From: Nitrosovibrio sp. Nv4
GTDB taxonomy: Bacteria; Pseudomonadota; Gammaproteobacteria; Burkholderiales; SG8-39
DNA length: 39,210 bases
Direction of reading: 5' to 3'
NCBI GenBank assembly: GCA_945906765.1
Contig: CAMDRF010000020.1
Location: forward strand, 1 to 39,210
Shown: positions 16,474-25,972 of the stretch, in pieces
How the letters are laid out: each line of letters begins with the position of its first letter
Position numbering within the stretch: the stretch's first letter is position 1
Translations under genes and position numbers: made by a program
The notes under the pieces: model-generated
What the model saw: the letters and a program-made list of their open reading frames with translations, nothing else
What the model was told of the DNA's origin: nothing
Databases searched by the model: none

Positions 16474-17789
16474 GCTCCCGCCTCCGCGCGGCGGCATGCT
16501 CGCCAGCGCCACACCAACAGGCAGGCCACGATCAGGGCCTGCGCGGCCGCCACCAGCGTGGCTTTGCCAGGCGAGGTGAAGATCGGCGGCAGGACGAGTT
16601 CGGCCAATCCCTTCAACTCCGCGGCGTGCAACAGGCCGGGAATAATTCCATACAGCAGGATCATGTAGAAGAGCGCCGCGGCTTCGACGCGCCGCGGCTG
16701 GCGCGCGAATGCGAACACCAGGAACATGCCCACGTCACGCGCCAGGAGGAAGAATGCCGGGATCGTGGCGAGCGACAGGCCGTGCAGAGCGTGTCCCTCT
16801 GCCAGGCGCGCATCGAACAGCAGCGCGATCAGCGCGCTCGCGATTGCCGCGAGCGCAAAACTCACCGGCCAGCACGGCGACTCCTCGATCGCGCGGCGCA
16901 GTTCGCCCCGGTCAAAGCGGACCTGGATGCGGCGCAACACGATGACCCCGGTGGGCTCCGAGAACAAATGCACGTAGGTCAGGCTCGCCGTGACGATCAG
17001 GCCACAGGCCAGCAGCGCGTTCAAGCCGCTCACCGATTCCGGCTCAGACGCCCGCCAGAAGCCGGCCAGATACACAGTGAGAAAAACATTGAAGGCGGCG
17101 TAGGCCCACGGCGTGGTCCTGACCTGCAGCTCGGTGCACATGGCGCGGTAATAGCCGAACACCGCCCACGCAGCGAAGCAGGCGGTGCTCGCGAGCGCGA
17201 AATTCACCGGATCGTAGGTGCCGCCCCACCAGAGCGCTCCCGCCTCTGCCGTGGAGACCATCCCCGCCGTCGGACCCGCCAGCACGACCAGCAGCACCAG
17301 AAACAAGAGACCAATACCGCCACTCGAATGGCCTTTGCGCGCAGCCGCCAGTCCAGCGAGCCCGGCAGCGGCCTGCACCAGGACCGACGCCGCGACGATC
17401 AATGCCGCACTCTTTGCGCCGGAATGCTTCCAGCTCCCGGGCGCCGCCGCGAGCAGCACGACGAGCGAAATCAGGCCGCCGTACCAGGCAAACGCGGCGC
17501 AGCCGGCCAGTTTTCCCCAGGTCATTTGCCACGCACCCAATGCCGACATGCGCTGCGCGTCCCAGGTCCGGGCACGCATTTCATCGCCCACGCTTCCGGC
17601 CGCTCTGCGCACTCCCCCTATGCCGAGGAAAGCGGCGGCGATCCATGCGGACGTCGCGGCCACGCTGTCCCAGGGGTCGTCGCTCATCGCGTGGACCAAC
17701 GCCAGCACCAGGGCGAGCGCCACCGGCAAGGCCACCAGCCGGTGCGTCGAGAGTTCGAGCCACAGATTGCGACGAAATTCCGCGTTCAT
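16470..17789 (-). CDS. ABC transporter permease-like membrane protein
   Basis: The 439-residue integral membrane protein has about ten to twelve hydrophobic segments (for example [18 protein letters not shown] and [20 protein letters not shown]) and no enzymatic motif. It overlaps the ABC ATPase gene by 4 bp (ATGA), so it is best read as the membrane subunit of an ABC-2-type exporter. Such pairs export lipids or drugs, or help maturation of envelope enzymes; the substrate here is unknown. Its own stop overlaps the start of the MoCF-domain gene. Sequence similarity to named permease families is weak by eye. Confidence 0.75.
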   Translation of the reverse strand: MNAEFRRNLWLELSTHRLVALPVALALVLALVHAMSDDPWDSVAATSAWIAAAFLGIGGVRRAAGSVGDEMRARTWDAQRMSALGAWQMTWGKLAGCAAFAWYGGLISLVVLLAAAPGSWKHSGAKSAALIVAASVLVQAAAGLAGLAAARKGHSSGGIGLLFLVLLVVLAGPTAGMVSTAEAGALWWGGTYDPVNFALASTACFAAWAVFGYYRAMCTELQVRTTPWAYAAFNVFLTVYLAGFWRASEPESVSGLNALLACGLIVTASLTYVHLFSEPTGVIVLRRIQVRFDRGELRRAIEESPCWPVSFALAAIASALIALLFDARLAEGHALHGLSLATIPAFFLLARDVGMFLVFAFARQPRRVEAAALFYMILLYGIIPGLLHAAELKGLAELVLPPIFTSPGKATLVAAAQALIVACLLVWRWRACRRAEAGA

Positions 17790-18712
17790 TGCCGCTCGCG
17801 CACCGTACGCAGGTAGGAGGCCTGAAGATCCTCGCGCAGCTCGCCGAAGGCGCTGAGCGGAAAGCCCGCCGCCACGAGACTGGAGAGCAGCCGGGCCTGC
17901 TCGACGGGACCGCCCGCGAGGTCGATCAGCGCGCCGCGCTCATCGGCCTCGATGATCGCGGCGCCATCGAACGACGCGAGCCGTGCGCGCAGGCCGGCGG
18001 CGGGCGCTGCGAGTTCGATCCGAATCCACCGCTGCGGCCGGTTGCTCTCGTGCAACGCCCGATTCTCGATGATCCGCCCGGCGCGCAGCACCAGCATGTG
18101 CGTCGAATACGCGTCCAGCTCGGCGAGGATGTGAGAGGAAACCAGGAGCGTGACGCCCTCCGACTGCAATCGCTTGAATAGCGCGGCTAGCGAAAGGCGC
18201 GCTTCCGGGTCGAGGCCGGCGGCGGGTTCGTCCAGAATCAGCACCTCGGGGCGATGGGCGAGGGCGAGGCCGATCGCGACCCGTTGGCGCTGGCCGCGCG
18301 ACAACTCGCCGGCGCGCGCCTCCAGCTTGTCGCCAATCTCCAGGCGCGCAGCCGCGTCCGCCACCGTCGCCGCGAGCGCGCTCCCGGCGACACCGTTGGC
18401 AGCAGCCGCATGCGACAGACACTGCCGCACGGTCAGCGGATCGTAGAGGCCGAAGAAATCGGAGAGGAAACCGAGCTTGCGATGCGCGAGGCGCGGTTCG
18501 TCGAGGACATCCACGGCCGCGACCTGCACCGTGCCGAGCAGCGGCCGGTCGAGTCCTGCAAGGCAGCGCAACAGCGTCGTCTTGCCTGCGCCGTTCGGGC
18601 CGACCAGCGCCGTGACGCTGCCGCGCACCACCTCGAACGACACACCATCGAGCGCGCGGACGCCGGGGTACTCGAAACTGAGTCCTTCGACCGCAATCGC
18701 CGCGCGTGACAT
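17786..18712 (-). CDS. ABC transporter ATP-binding protein (ABC-2 exporter type)
   Basis: The 308-residue ATPase has Walker A GPNGAGKTT (residues 38-46), signature LSRGQRQRVAIGLAL, Walker B VLILDEPAAGLDP and the switch histidine in LLVSSHILAELD. The spacing and the extra C-terminal domain of about 90 residues match CcmA/NatA-like exporters rather than importers, and no periplasmic binding protein is nearby. It drives the permease encoded directly downstream. The ATG at 18710-18712 is followed by a normal first strand (IAVEGLSFEYPGVRALDG). Confidence 0.92.
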   Translation of the reverse strand: MSRAAIAVEGLSFEYPGVRALDGVSFEVVRGSVTALVGPNGAGKTTLLRCLAGLDRPLLGTVQVAAVDVLDEPRLAHRKLGFLSDFFGLYDPLTVRQCLSHAAAANGVAGSALAATVADAAARLEIGDKLEARAGELSRGQRQRVAIGLALAHRPEVLILDEPAAGLDPEARLSLAALFKRLQSEGVTLLVSSHILAELDAYSTHMLVLRAGRIIENRALHESNRPQRWIRIELAAPAAGLRARLASFDGAAIIEADERGALIDLAGGPVEQARLLSSLVAAGFPLSAFGELREDLQASYLRTVRERQ

Positions 18713-18727
18713 CGGCCCAGTTTACGG

Positions 18728-19465
18728 CTAGGCCGCCTTTCTCGCCCAATTCTCCAGTTCTTCCAAGCCACCAATGCGACTGCCGTTGACGAACACCTGC
18801 GGCACGGCGCCCTTGCCCGTGATTGCGCCGACCACGCAGCTGCGATTCGCGTTGTCGAGCGAAACTTCGGCGTAGTCGTAGCCCAGGTCCTTCAGAAATT
18901 TCTTCGCCCGGGTGCAGAAGCCGCAGCCCTCGCGCGTCAGGATCACCACCTGGTCGGGCTTTTTCGCCTTCGGCGCGATGTAGGTCAGCATGCTGTCGGC
19001 GTCCGAAACCTCGAACGAGTCGCCCGGCTTCCTCGGCTCGACGAACATTTTCTGCACCACGCCATCCTTTACCAGCATCGAGTAGCGCCAGGAGCGCTTG
19101 CCGAAGCCGAGATCAAACTTGTCCACCAGCATGCCCATGCCAGCGGTGAACTCGCCATTGCCATCGGGCAGCATGGTGACGTTGGCGCATTCCTGGCCGG
19201 CGGCCCACTCGTGCATGACGAAGGCGTCGTTCACGGAAATGCAGACGATGGCATCCACGCCGTTGGCGAAGAACGCGGGTGCGAGTTCGTTGTAGCGCGG
19301 CAGGTGGGTCGAAGAACAGGTCGGCGTGAACGCCCCGGGCAGCGAGAACACCGCCACCGTCCGGCCCTTGAATATTTCGTCGCTGGTCACATTCTTCCAG
19401 TCGTTGTTGGCGCGGGTGCGAAAGATGACCTGCGGGACCTGCTTGCCTTCGTGATTGCCGTTCAT
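18728..19465 (-). CDS. Peroxiredoxin-glutaredoxin hybrid (Prx5 type)
   Basis: The 245-residue fusion has an N-terminal Prx5-type peroxiredoxin (about residues 8-160) with the peroxidatic cysteine Cys50 in PGAFTPTC, and a C-terminal glutaredoxin (about 170-243) with the active site GCGFCTRAKKFL. Hybrids of this kind reduce hydrogen and organic peroxides using glutathione, with the Grx domain recycling the Prx domain. The start is the ATG at 19463-19465, preceded by AAAGG; an upstream in-frame ATG at 19504 is less likely because it overlaps the regulatory region. It is divergent from oxyR, which presumably controls it. Confidence 0.93.
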   Translation of the reverse strand: MNGNHEGKQVPQVIFRTRANNDWKNVTSDEIFKGRTVAVFSLPGAFTPTCSSTHLPRYNELAPAFFANGVDAIVCISVNDAFVMHEWAAGQECANVTMLPDGNGEFTAGMGMLVDKFDLGFGKRSWRYSMLVKDGVVQKMFVEPRKPGDSFEVSDADSMLTYIAPKAKKPDQVVILTREGCGFCTRAKKFLKDLGYDYAEVSLDNANRSCVVGAITGKGAVPQVFVNGSRIGGLEELENWARKAA

Positions 19466-19531
19466 GGTGACCTTTGTATTGGTTAAAGCGATGTATTCAT
19501 TCAATGTAGAGGCAATCTCCCGTCTATTTTA

Positions 19532-19568
19532 ATACTTTGTCGGAATGTTTATAATAGCCATACCCTAT
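19532..19568. promoter_or_regulatory. Candidate OxyR-binding site in the prx-oxyR intergenic region
   Basis: The right half ATAG-N7-CTAT (19554-19568) matches the OxyR half-site, and at the correct 22-bp register upstream lies a weaker half ATAC-N7-GAAT (19532-19546), giving the 37-bp layout OxyR tetramers contact. It overlaps the oxyR start and a TATAAT (19550-19555), so binding would repress oxyR while activating the divergent prx gene. Confidence 0.4.
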
Positions 19569-20466
19569 GACACTCACCGAACTCAGGTACATTGTCGCGG
19601 TCGCCGAAGCGCGCCATTTCGGCCGCGCAGCGGAGCGCTGCTTCGTCAGCCAGCCCAGTCTTTCAGCTTCGGTGAAGAACCTGGAGGAAGAACTGGGCGT
19701 GACGCTGTTCGAGCGCGGCAAGCGCGGCGTGTTTCTCACCGAAGCGGGCGAACAGATCGTGGCGCAGGCGCGCCGCGCGCTGGAGGAGGCCGAACGCGTG
19801 AAGGCGGTGGCGCGCCAGGGGCGTGACCCGCTCAAGGGCGTGTTGCGCCTGGGCATCATCCACACCATCGCGCCCTATCTGCTGCCGGACCTGGTCGCAG
19901 CGTTGCGCCGCAGTGCGGCGGAAATGCCGCTGGATGTGGAAGAGAACACCACCGCGACGCTCGACCGGATGCTGAAGGCGGGCGAACTCGACGCCGTGAT
20001 CCTCGCGCTGCCCTACGCTGGCCCGGGAATCGAGACCGTGCCGCTGTATGAGGAGATCTTCCGCGTGATTGCGCCGGCGAAGCATGCGCTCGCGCGCAAA
20101 AAGGCGATTGCGGTGGAGGCCCTTGACGCGGGCGAACTGCTGCTGCTGCCGATCGGCCATTGCTTCCGCGACCAGGTGTTGGATGCCTGCCACGAATTCT
20201 CCCGGCCGCCGGAGGCCGGGCGCCAGGGCAATTCGCTGGAGACCTTGCGCAGCATGGTGGCCTCCGGCTTAGGGATAAGCGTGCTGCCCGCGACCGCGCT
20301 CACGCCGCGCCATGCCAATGCCCTGGTGAAAACGATCAAATTTTCCAGTCCCTGCCCGGTGCGGCGCGTCGCGCTCGCCTCGCGCCGCGGCTTCCACCGC
20401 CCCGCGGCGCTGGAGAAGCTGGTGGCGGCGATCCGCGGGCTGAAGCTTCCGGTAAAGGCGTTGTAG
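19567..20466 (+). CDS. oxyR: Hydrogen peroxide-inducible LysR-type regulator OxyR
   Basis: The 299-residue regulator has an N-terminal winged helix-turn-helix (ELRYIVAVAEARHFGRAAER) and a LysR effector domain. The redox pair is in GHCFRDQVLDAC; by count these are Cys199 and Cys208, the same numbers as in E. coli OxyR, where they form the peroxide-sensing disulfide. That separates it from other LysR proteins. Oxidised OxyR activates antioxidant genes, and the divergent Prx-Grx gene is the obvious target. The leader is very short if the TATAAT at 19550 is its promoter. Confidence 0.95.
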   Translation: MTLTELRYIVAVAEARHFGRAAERCFVSQPSLSASVKNLEEELGVTLFERGKRGVFLTEAGEQIVAQARRALEEAERVKAVARQGRDPLKGVLRLGIIHTIAPYLLPDLVAALRRSAAEMPLDVEENTTATLDRMLKAGELDAVILALPYAGPGIETVPLYEEIFRVIAPAKHALARKKAIAVEALDAGELLLLPIGHCFRDQVLDACHEFSRPPEAGRQGNSLETLRSMVASGLGISVLPATALTPRHANALVKTIKFSSPCPVRRVALASRRGFHRPAALEKLVAAIRGLKLPVKAL

Positions 20467-20473
20467 GCCGGGC

Positions 20474-21220
20474 CTACAGCCGCACTGCCTCGCCCTCGAT
20501 CGGCGCTTGCCTGCGGGCGTCGAGATCGGCGAGCAGGAAGTGGATGAAGGCAAGGCCGAAGAGCACCGGGGCGAAGAACCCGATCAACGGCACGTAGGCG
20601 ACCAGGGCGAGCACGAAGCCGAGCAGGTAGAGCAAGCCGCGATTCGAGGCGAAGATCGCGCGCATTTCATCCGCGGTGGCGTGCTCCGCGAGCGCGTCGT
20701 AGCGCAGCACCTTCTGGTTGACCCAGCCGAGGATCGCAACGGGGATCACCGGCCAGAGCGGCGGCACGACCCACAGGGGCAGGCTCACGAGTCCGAGCAC
20801 CACCATGCCCGCGAGCGCGGCCACGCTGTTCCAGATGCTGCCCGAAAAGCTGCCGCCTTGCCGCCGCGCAAGTTGCACAAAGCGGCGAGAGGCCACGTGC
20901 TCGACCATCGCCGGCAGGCCGAAGACGCCAAGGATCAGCAGCGCGGTCAACTGCACCAGCGGTACCAGCAGCAGCACGATGATCACCTTGGCGCCGATCA
21001 GCGCCGCCGCGCTTGCGTCCCAGGTAACGAACACGGTCGCGGTCTCGATCCACTGGCGCAACAGCCCGGCGAACCACAGCGCGGCCTGCGTCCAGAAGAC
21101 GAATACCAGCGTGCCCCAGATTGCGAGCGCCACCAGCACCGGCCACAACATCAGCCAGAGCATGCGCGGATGCAGCAGGCTGAAGAACGCGAAGGCGATC
21201 GAGGCGAGGATGCGGTTCAT
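20474..21220 (-). CDS. EI24-domain membrane protein (CysZ-like)
   Basis: The 248-residue inner-membrane protein matches the EI24/CysZ family: an N-terminal amphipathic region (FAFFSLLHPRMLWLMLWPVL), several long hydrophobic helices and the closing segment FLLADLDARRQAP. Proteobacterial CysZ is a sulfate channel, but many family members beside other genes have no known role, and no cysteine biosynthesis gene is near. It lies 10 bp downstream of hrpA on the same strand, so the two are likely co-transcribed. Convergent with oxyR. Confidence 0.8.
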   Translation of the reverse strand: MNRILASIAFAFFSLLHPRMLWLMLWPVLVALAIWGTLVFVFWTQAALWFAGLLRQWIETATVFVTWDASAAALIGAKVIIVLLLVPLVQLTALLILGVFGLPAMVEHVASRRFVQLARRQGGSFSGSIWNSVAALAGMVVLGLVSLPLWVVPPLWPVIPVAILGWVNQKVLRYDALAEHATADEMRAIFASNRGLLYLLGFVLALVAYVPLIGFFAPVLFGLAFIHFLLADLDARRQAPIEGEAVRL

Positions 21221-21230
21221 GGATGAGGTC

Positions 21231-24200
21231 TCATGCGCGGATACTGTGCCACAGCTTTGCCAGGCGCTTGGATGAGACCGGCACCGGCGTTTTCAGTTCC
21301 TGGGCGAAAAGCGAAACCCGCAGCTCTTCCAGCAGCCAGCCGAACTGCTCCAGCTCGGCGGCCGTGCTGCTCGCGCCACCGAGCCGCGCACGGGCGACGA
21401 GCTCGCGGCGCCAGGCCTGCTCCAGCGGCGTGATTTCGGCGGCGCGCTGCGCGTCGCGCTGCGGATCCGCGCGCAGCTTGTCCAGCCTGAGCGCCGCGGC
21501 TTTCAGGTAGCGGGGGAAATGCTGCAGGCGCTGCCACGGAATGCGCGCGAGGAATCCGGCCTGCAGCAGGCGCTCGTTGTGCTGCTTCACGTCCTCGGCC
21601 GCCTGCGGATAGGCCTTTTGCATTGCAACCACGCGCTTCTGCACCTGGGCGCGCTCGGCAAGGATCGTCGCGGCGAGGCGTTGCATTTCCTGCGCGATGA
21701 GATTCAGCCGGCTGCGGCCTTCCTGCACGCGCTGCGCGAATTCGGCTTGCCGCATCGGCAGCGAGTCGGCGAGGAAGGTGCGCTCGAGCGCCGCCGACAG
21801 GATGTCGTCCTTCAGGGCCGCCAGCGTCATGTCCTTCGCAAGGCCCTTCTCGATGTCGCGCAGACGCTCGCGAAACGCGATCACGAGCAGGCGCAGCACG
21901 CCGGCGCGATGGACCTCCCGCGCGCGCTCCGGCGAATCGAATACCTGCAGCGTGACACTATCCCCGGCATCCAGGAGCGCCGGATAGCCAACCAGTGTTT
22001 GCCCGCCACGCCGCATCTCCATCACGTCCTCCAGATCGCCGAAGTTCCACGCGATGAACTTTTCGCCTCTGCTTTCGGATTTTTCCCCTGCAAGGCTTTC
22101 CTGAATGCGCGAACCGAATTCTTCCTTCAATTCCGTGACGTTCCTGCTCATCGCCAGCTGCCGGCCGTGCTCGTCCAGCACCCGGAAGTTCATCTGCAGG
22201 TGCGGCGGCGCCGAATCCGGCCGGAACGCATCGGTGGGCACGTCAAGCCCCAGCTCCGCGCGGATGTAGCGTGCGAGCGCGGACGCGAGCGGCGCGTTGG
22301 AGGGCGGCACGGACGCGCTGAACTGTTGCGCGAATTCCGCCAGCGGGCCGAGCTTGTGGCGCAGGCGCTGCGGCATGCCCTTCGCGTATCCCTGGACCTT
22401 CTCCTTCAGCAGGCCCGGCACCAGCCACTCGCAGCGCGCCGCCGGCACCTGGTTGAGCAGCGCGACTGGCACCGTCAGCGTCACGCCGTCCTTCGGCGAG
22501 CGCGGCTCGAAGTGATAGTCGAGCGTGAAGCGGTTCGGGCCGACCTGTAATTCGTGGGGGAAATTCTCCGTGGTAATGCCCGCAGCCTCGTGGCGCATCA
22601 GGTCCTCGCGCCGCAGTTGCAGCAGCCCGGGCTGGGCGCGCTCGGCCTCCTTGCGCCATTTCTCGAAGTCGGCGCCGTTGCTGATGCCCTCGGGCACCCG
22701 CGCGTCGTAGAAGGCAAGGATCAGTTCGTCGTCCACCAGGATGTCCGGGCGGCGCGACTTGTGCTCGAGGCGCTCGATTTCCTTCAGCAGGCGCTGGTTG
22801 TGGGCGAAGAATGGCGCGTGCGTTTCGAGTTCGCCCTCGACCAGCGCCGAGCGCAGGAAGATGTCGCGCGACAACTTCGGATCGATCGGCCCGTAGTGCA
22901 CGCGCCTGTCGGCGTAAACCGGCAGGCCGTAGAGCGTGCCGCGCTCGACCGCGACCACCTGGGCGCGGGTCTTCTCCCAGTGCGGCCGCTCCCGGTGGCG
23001 CTTGAGCAGGTGGGCGCCCAGCTCCTCCATCCATCGCGGATCCACGCCCGCCACGTTGCGCGCGAAGAGACGGGTAGTCTCCACCAACTCCGCCGCCATG
23101 ACCCACTTGCCGGGCTTGCGCGCGCCCGAACCGGGATGCAACCAGAACTTGATGCCGCGCGCGCCCGTGTAGTTATTGTCCTGCTCGTCCTTCATGCCGA
23201 TGTTGCCGAGCAAGCCGCACAGCAATGCCCGATGGATTGCCCGTACCCCTTCGGACTTTTCAACGTTTGTGCTCGACAGCTTCCAATCGAGTTCTTCCAC
23301 CGACTGCCGCAGCTGCGAATGAATGTCGCGCCACTCGCGCATCCGCACGTAGGAGACGAAATTCTCCCTGCATTGCTTGCGCGAGGGGGCAGCGCCCTGC
23401 CCGAAGGCCTTCCAGAGTTTCAGGTAACCGAGAAAATCCGAACGCTCGTCGGCGAACTTCGCATGGCGCTCATCGGCGGCGGCAGCCTTGTCGAGCGGCC
23501 GGTCGCGCGGATCCCGCACCGACAGCGCGGCGGCGATCACCAGCACCTGCTCCAGGCAGCCTTCCGCGCGCGCCGCGACCAGCATGCGTCCGACGCGCGG
23601 ATCCAGCGGCAGGCGCGCGAGTTCGCGTCCAGTGTCGGTGAGCGCATTCACCTCATCCACCGCACCCAGTTCATGCAGCAGGGCGTAGCCATCCGTGATC
23701 GCGCGCGGACTGGGTGGGTCAAGGAACGGAAAATCCTCGACCTTGCCCAGGTTCAGGCTGAGCGCTCGCAGGATCACCGCCGCGAGCGAGGAGCGCAGCA
23801 CCTCGGGATCGGTGAACGGCGGCCGCGCATTGAAGTCCTCCTCGGAATAGAGCCGGACGGAAATGCCGTCCGCGACCCGCCCGCAGCGACCGGAGCGCTG
23901 CTTGGCCGCCGCTTGCGAGATGTTCTCGACCTGCAGCATCTCGACCTTGTTGCGGTAGCTGTAGCGCTTGACGCGCGCGAGACCCGTATCCACCACGTAG
24001 CGGATGCGCGGCACGGTAAGCGAGGTTTCGGCGACGTTGGTCGCGAGCACCACGCGCTGCGCGCCGCCCGGATGAAACACGCGGTCCTGCTCGGCATTCG
24101 ACAGGCGCGAATACAGCGGAAGAATTTCCACGCCGCGCAGATCCTTCGCCAGCGCCTTGCCCAGCACCTCCGCCGCCTTGCGGATCTCGCGCTCGCCCGG

Positions 24201-24905
24201 CAGGAACACCAGCACGTCGCCCTGCCCGCCGCGGCACAACTCGACCACCGCGTCGGCAAGCGCCTGTTCCTCCTCGTCGCGCGTGGTGTCTTCCTTGTCG
24301 CCCTCGACGGGGCGGTAGCGCACCTCCACCGGGTAGAGGCGGCCGGACACCTCGATCACCGGCGCCGCATTTCCCCTTACCGTGAAGTGCTTCGAGAACC
24401 TTTCCGCGTCGATGGTGGCGGAAGTAACGACCAGCTTGAGATCCTTCCTGCTTTCCAGGACCTTCCTCAAATACCCCAGAAGAAAGTCGATGTTCAGGCT
24501 TCTCTCATGCGCCTCGTCGAGGATGATCGTGTCGTAGGCGCGCAGCTGCGGATCGCCCTGCGTCTCGGCGAGCAGGATGCCGTCCGTCATGAGCTTGATC
24601 ACCGTGGCGGTGCCGGCCCGGTCATGGAAGCGCACCTTGTAGCCGACCAGGCCGCCGAGCTCGACGTTGAGTTCCTCGGCGATGCGCGCCGCCACCGTGC
24701 GCGCGGCGATGCGCCGCGGCTGGGTATGGCCGATCATGCCCGCGCTGCCGCGGCCCATTTCCAGCAGGATTTTGGGAATCTGCGTGGTCTTGCCCGAGCC
24801 GGTCTCGCCGCAGACGATCACCACCGGGTGCGCGGCGATCGCGCGCGCGATCTCTTCGCGCTTCTGGTTGACGGGCAGCGCGGGATCGAAAGTTATCTGC
24901 GCCAT
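21231..24905 (-). CDS. hrpA: ATP-dependent RNA helicase HrpA
   Basis: The 1224-residue DEAH-box helicase has Walker A GETGSGKT at residues 33-40, DEAH at 130-133, motif III SATIDAERF and motif VI QRSGRCGR, followed by the helicase-associated and OB-like domains. A very long C-terminal region of about 600 residues (DUF3418) characterises HrpA and separates it from the shorter HrpB. HrpA unwinds RNA and rescues stalled ribosomes in E. coli, and affects fimbrial mRNA processing. The frame is intact. It is divergent from the truncated methyltransferase gene, 33 bp away. Confidence 0.96.
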   Translation of the reverse strand: MAQITFDPALPVNQKREEIARAIAAHPVVIVCGETGSGKTTQIPKILLEMGRGSAGMIGHTQPRRIAARTVAARIAEELNVELGGLVGYKVRFHDRAGTATVIKLMTDGILLAETQGDPQLRAYDTIILDEAHERSLNIDFLLGYLRKVLESRKDLKLVVTSATIDAERFSKHFTVRGNAAPVIEVSGRLYPVEVRYRPVEGDKEDTTRDEEEQALADAVVELCRGGQGDVLVFLPGEREIRKAAEVLGKALAKDLRGVEILPLYSRLSNAEQDRVFHPGGAQRVVLATNVAETSLTVPRIRYVVDTGLARVKRYSYRNKVEMLQVENISQAAAKQRSGRCGRVADGISVRLYSEEDFNARPPFTDPEVLRSSLAAVILRALSLNLGKVEDFPFLDPPSPRAITDGYALLHELGAVDEVNALTDTGRELARLPLDPRVGRMLVAARAEGCLEQVLVIAAALSVRDPRDRPLDKAAAADERHAKFADERSDFLGYLKLWKAFGQGAAPSRKQCRENFVSYVRMREWRDIHSQLRQSVEELDWKLSSTNVEKSEGVRAIHRALLCGLLGNIGMKDEQDNNYTGARGIKFWLHPGSGARKPGKWVMAAELVETTRLFARNVAGVDPRWMEELGAHLLKRHRERPHWEKTRAQVVAVERGTLYGLPVYADRRVHYGPIDPKLSRDIFLRSALVEGELETHAPFFAHNQRLLKEIERLEHKSRRPDILVDDELILAFYDARVPEGISNGADFEKWRKEAERAQPGLLQLRREDLMRHEAAGITTENFPHELQVGPNRFTLDYHFEPRSPKDGVTLTVPVALLNQVPAARCEWLVPGLLKEKVQGYAKGMPQRLRHKLGPLAEFAQQFSASVPPSNAPLASALARYIRAELGLDVPTDAFRPDSAPPHLQMNFRVLDEHGRQLAMSRNVTELKEEFGSRIQESLAGEKSESRGEKFIAWNFGDLEDVMEMRRGGQTLVGYPALLDAGDSVTLQVFDSPERAREVHRAGVLRLLVIAFRERLRDIEKGLAKDMTLAALKDDILSAALERTFLADSLPMRQAEFAQRVQEGRSRLNLIAQEMQRLAATILAERAQVQKRVVAMQKAYPQAAEDVKQHNERLLQAGFLARIPWQRLQHFPRYLKAAALRLDKLRADPQRDAQRAAEITPLEQAWRRELVARARLGGASSTAAELEQFGWLLEELRVSLFAQELKTPVPVSSKRLAKLWHSIRA

Positions 24906-24938
24906 GGGCCGACGAGGATATAAGATTTCAGCACCATC

Positions 24939-25268
24939 ATGGCCGGACCGACACGCAATTTCTGGGACCAGCGCTTTGCCGAGGGTGACACGCCCTGGGA
25001 TCGCGGTGCCGCCAATCCGCAGCTCGGCATCTGGCTCGTCACGGACGCGCTCAAGCCCTGCCGCATCCTGGTGCCCGGCTGCGGCTCGGGCTACGAAGTC
25101 TCCATGCTGGCGCAGGCCGGATTCGACGTGACGGCGCTCGACTATGCAGCCGAAGCCATCGCCCGCACGCGCGGCAAGCTCGGGGCCGAAGGCCTCAAGG
25201 CAACGCTGGTCGAAGCAGACGCGCTCGCCTGGCAGCCGGACCGCCCGTTCGACGCCATCTACGTATGA
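24939..25268 (+). pseudogene. Truncated TPMT-type methyltransferase
   Basis: The 109-codon frame begins like thiopurine S-methyltransferase-family proteins (NFWDQRFAEGDTPWDRG, SAM motif ILVPGCGSGYE, then LDYAAEAIARTRGK and ADALAW). These are about 200 residues long, and the normal continuation after FDAIY (typically an E-x-T or D-R segment) is replaced by Val and a stop. The missing half contains substrate- and SAM-binding parts, so the product is probably inactive. A terminator starts at the stop codon. The break falls at about 25262, the left edge of a stretch unlike its neighbours. Confidence 0.85.
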
Positions 25269-25290
25269 ACGGGATAGCTTCCCGTTTTTT
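25268..25290 (+). terminator. Rho-independent terminator at the truncated methyltransferase end
   Basis: AACGGGA (25268-25274) and TCCCGTT (25280-25286) form a 7-bp stem with a 5-base loop followed by four T. It starts within the last codon, so the truncated gene acquired its own terminator or was joined to one. Confidence 0.7.
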
Positions 25291-25529
25291 ATTCCTGCCT
25301 ATCCGCTCATCGGCACTGTCGTCGCTTCATGCCCGACCAAGAGTGTGCCGAGTCGGCGAGGGACAGGTTCATCAAGCAGGATGCGCATCAGGCAGCAGCG
25401 CAGCTTGCGCTTCTTCGAGTACCGCTACTGCCAAGTCGCGACTGACCGACGGAAAGTCATCATCAGCAAGTTGCCTGATGGGGTCAAGCGTCAGGCTCCA
25501 GATTCGAAACCCCGGCGCCGAGGAATTCC
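25291..25529. other. Unassigned junction sequence
   Basis: No coding frame here looks like a protein; short frames exist on both strands but lack ribosome sites and give arginine- and serine-rich shadow sequence. I found no inverted-repeat ends, target duplication or transposase. With 25791-25972 it makes up the non-matching filler between two damaged genes. Confidence 0.4.
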
Positions 25530-25790
25530 CTAACCGCGCTCCAATTGCTTGTTTCTGGCGGCGTCGCTCCGGTATCGCCTTCTTGCGGCCTCTTTCTCCA
25601 AGCCCCGGTCCCTGGCCAGGTCGGTGACCCTTTTCAGCTCGACCTCCCTGGCTTCCTTGCGCGCTTTCACCTGCAACGCCTTTTCTTCCTCCGTCGGGGG
25701 CTCCCAATCGAGAAATTTCGGTCTCAGATTTTGAAAGAAAGCGCTGGAGGATTCCTTCTGCCTCTTTGTTCCCACCTTTTTTGTCTTCAC
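25530..25790 (-). CDS. Small charged helical protein, 86 residues, unknown
   Basis: From a GTG at 25788-25790 the frame encodes a Lys/Arg/Glu-rich protein with SSSAFFQNLRPKFLDWEPPT, then a long predicted helix (EEEKALQVKARKEAREVELK) and a basic end. An AGGAG ribosome site sits at the right distance (5 bases) upstream of the GTG, which is the best evidence for it. The same frame is open further upstream but reads as shadow sequence. It lies in the junction zone between the two damaged genes. No family recognised; a DNA- or RNA-binding helix is only a guess. Confidence 0.45.
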   Translation of the reverse strand: MKTKKVGTKRQKESSSAFFQNLRPKFLDWEPPTEEEKALQVKARKEAREVELKRVTDLARDRGLEKEAARRRYRSDAARNKQLERG

Positions 25791-25972
25791 TTCGGCTCCT
25801 AGCCTGGCCCACTCCTGATCAACGATCAGTCTACGCCCCCAATGGCCGCTTTGACCGTCGAAAGCGATTATTCGCAGCGCAACGGACTCGAAACCGCCGC
25901 TCGTTTCACATCCGGCATGTTTCGCACCCGGCATATTCACTCGATACTGCCGGGATGTCTTCCCAGCCATGG

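Noticed and set aside
18728-19504. Longer start for the Prx-Grx protein at 19504
   Set aside because: The extra 13 residues are not family-like, and the ATG at 19465 has an AAAGG ribosome site.
22554-24923. Open frame of about 790 codons on the plus strand opposite hrpA
   Set aside because: Composition is typical of antisense shadow and the opposite strand encodes an intact HrpA.
25262-25972. Insertion sequence between the damaged genes
   Set aside because: No transposase frame, terminal inverted repeats or target duplication could be found.
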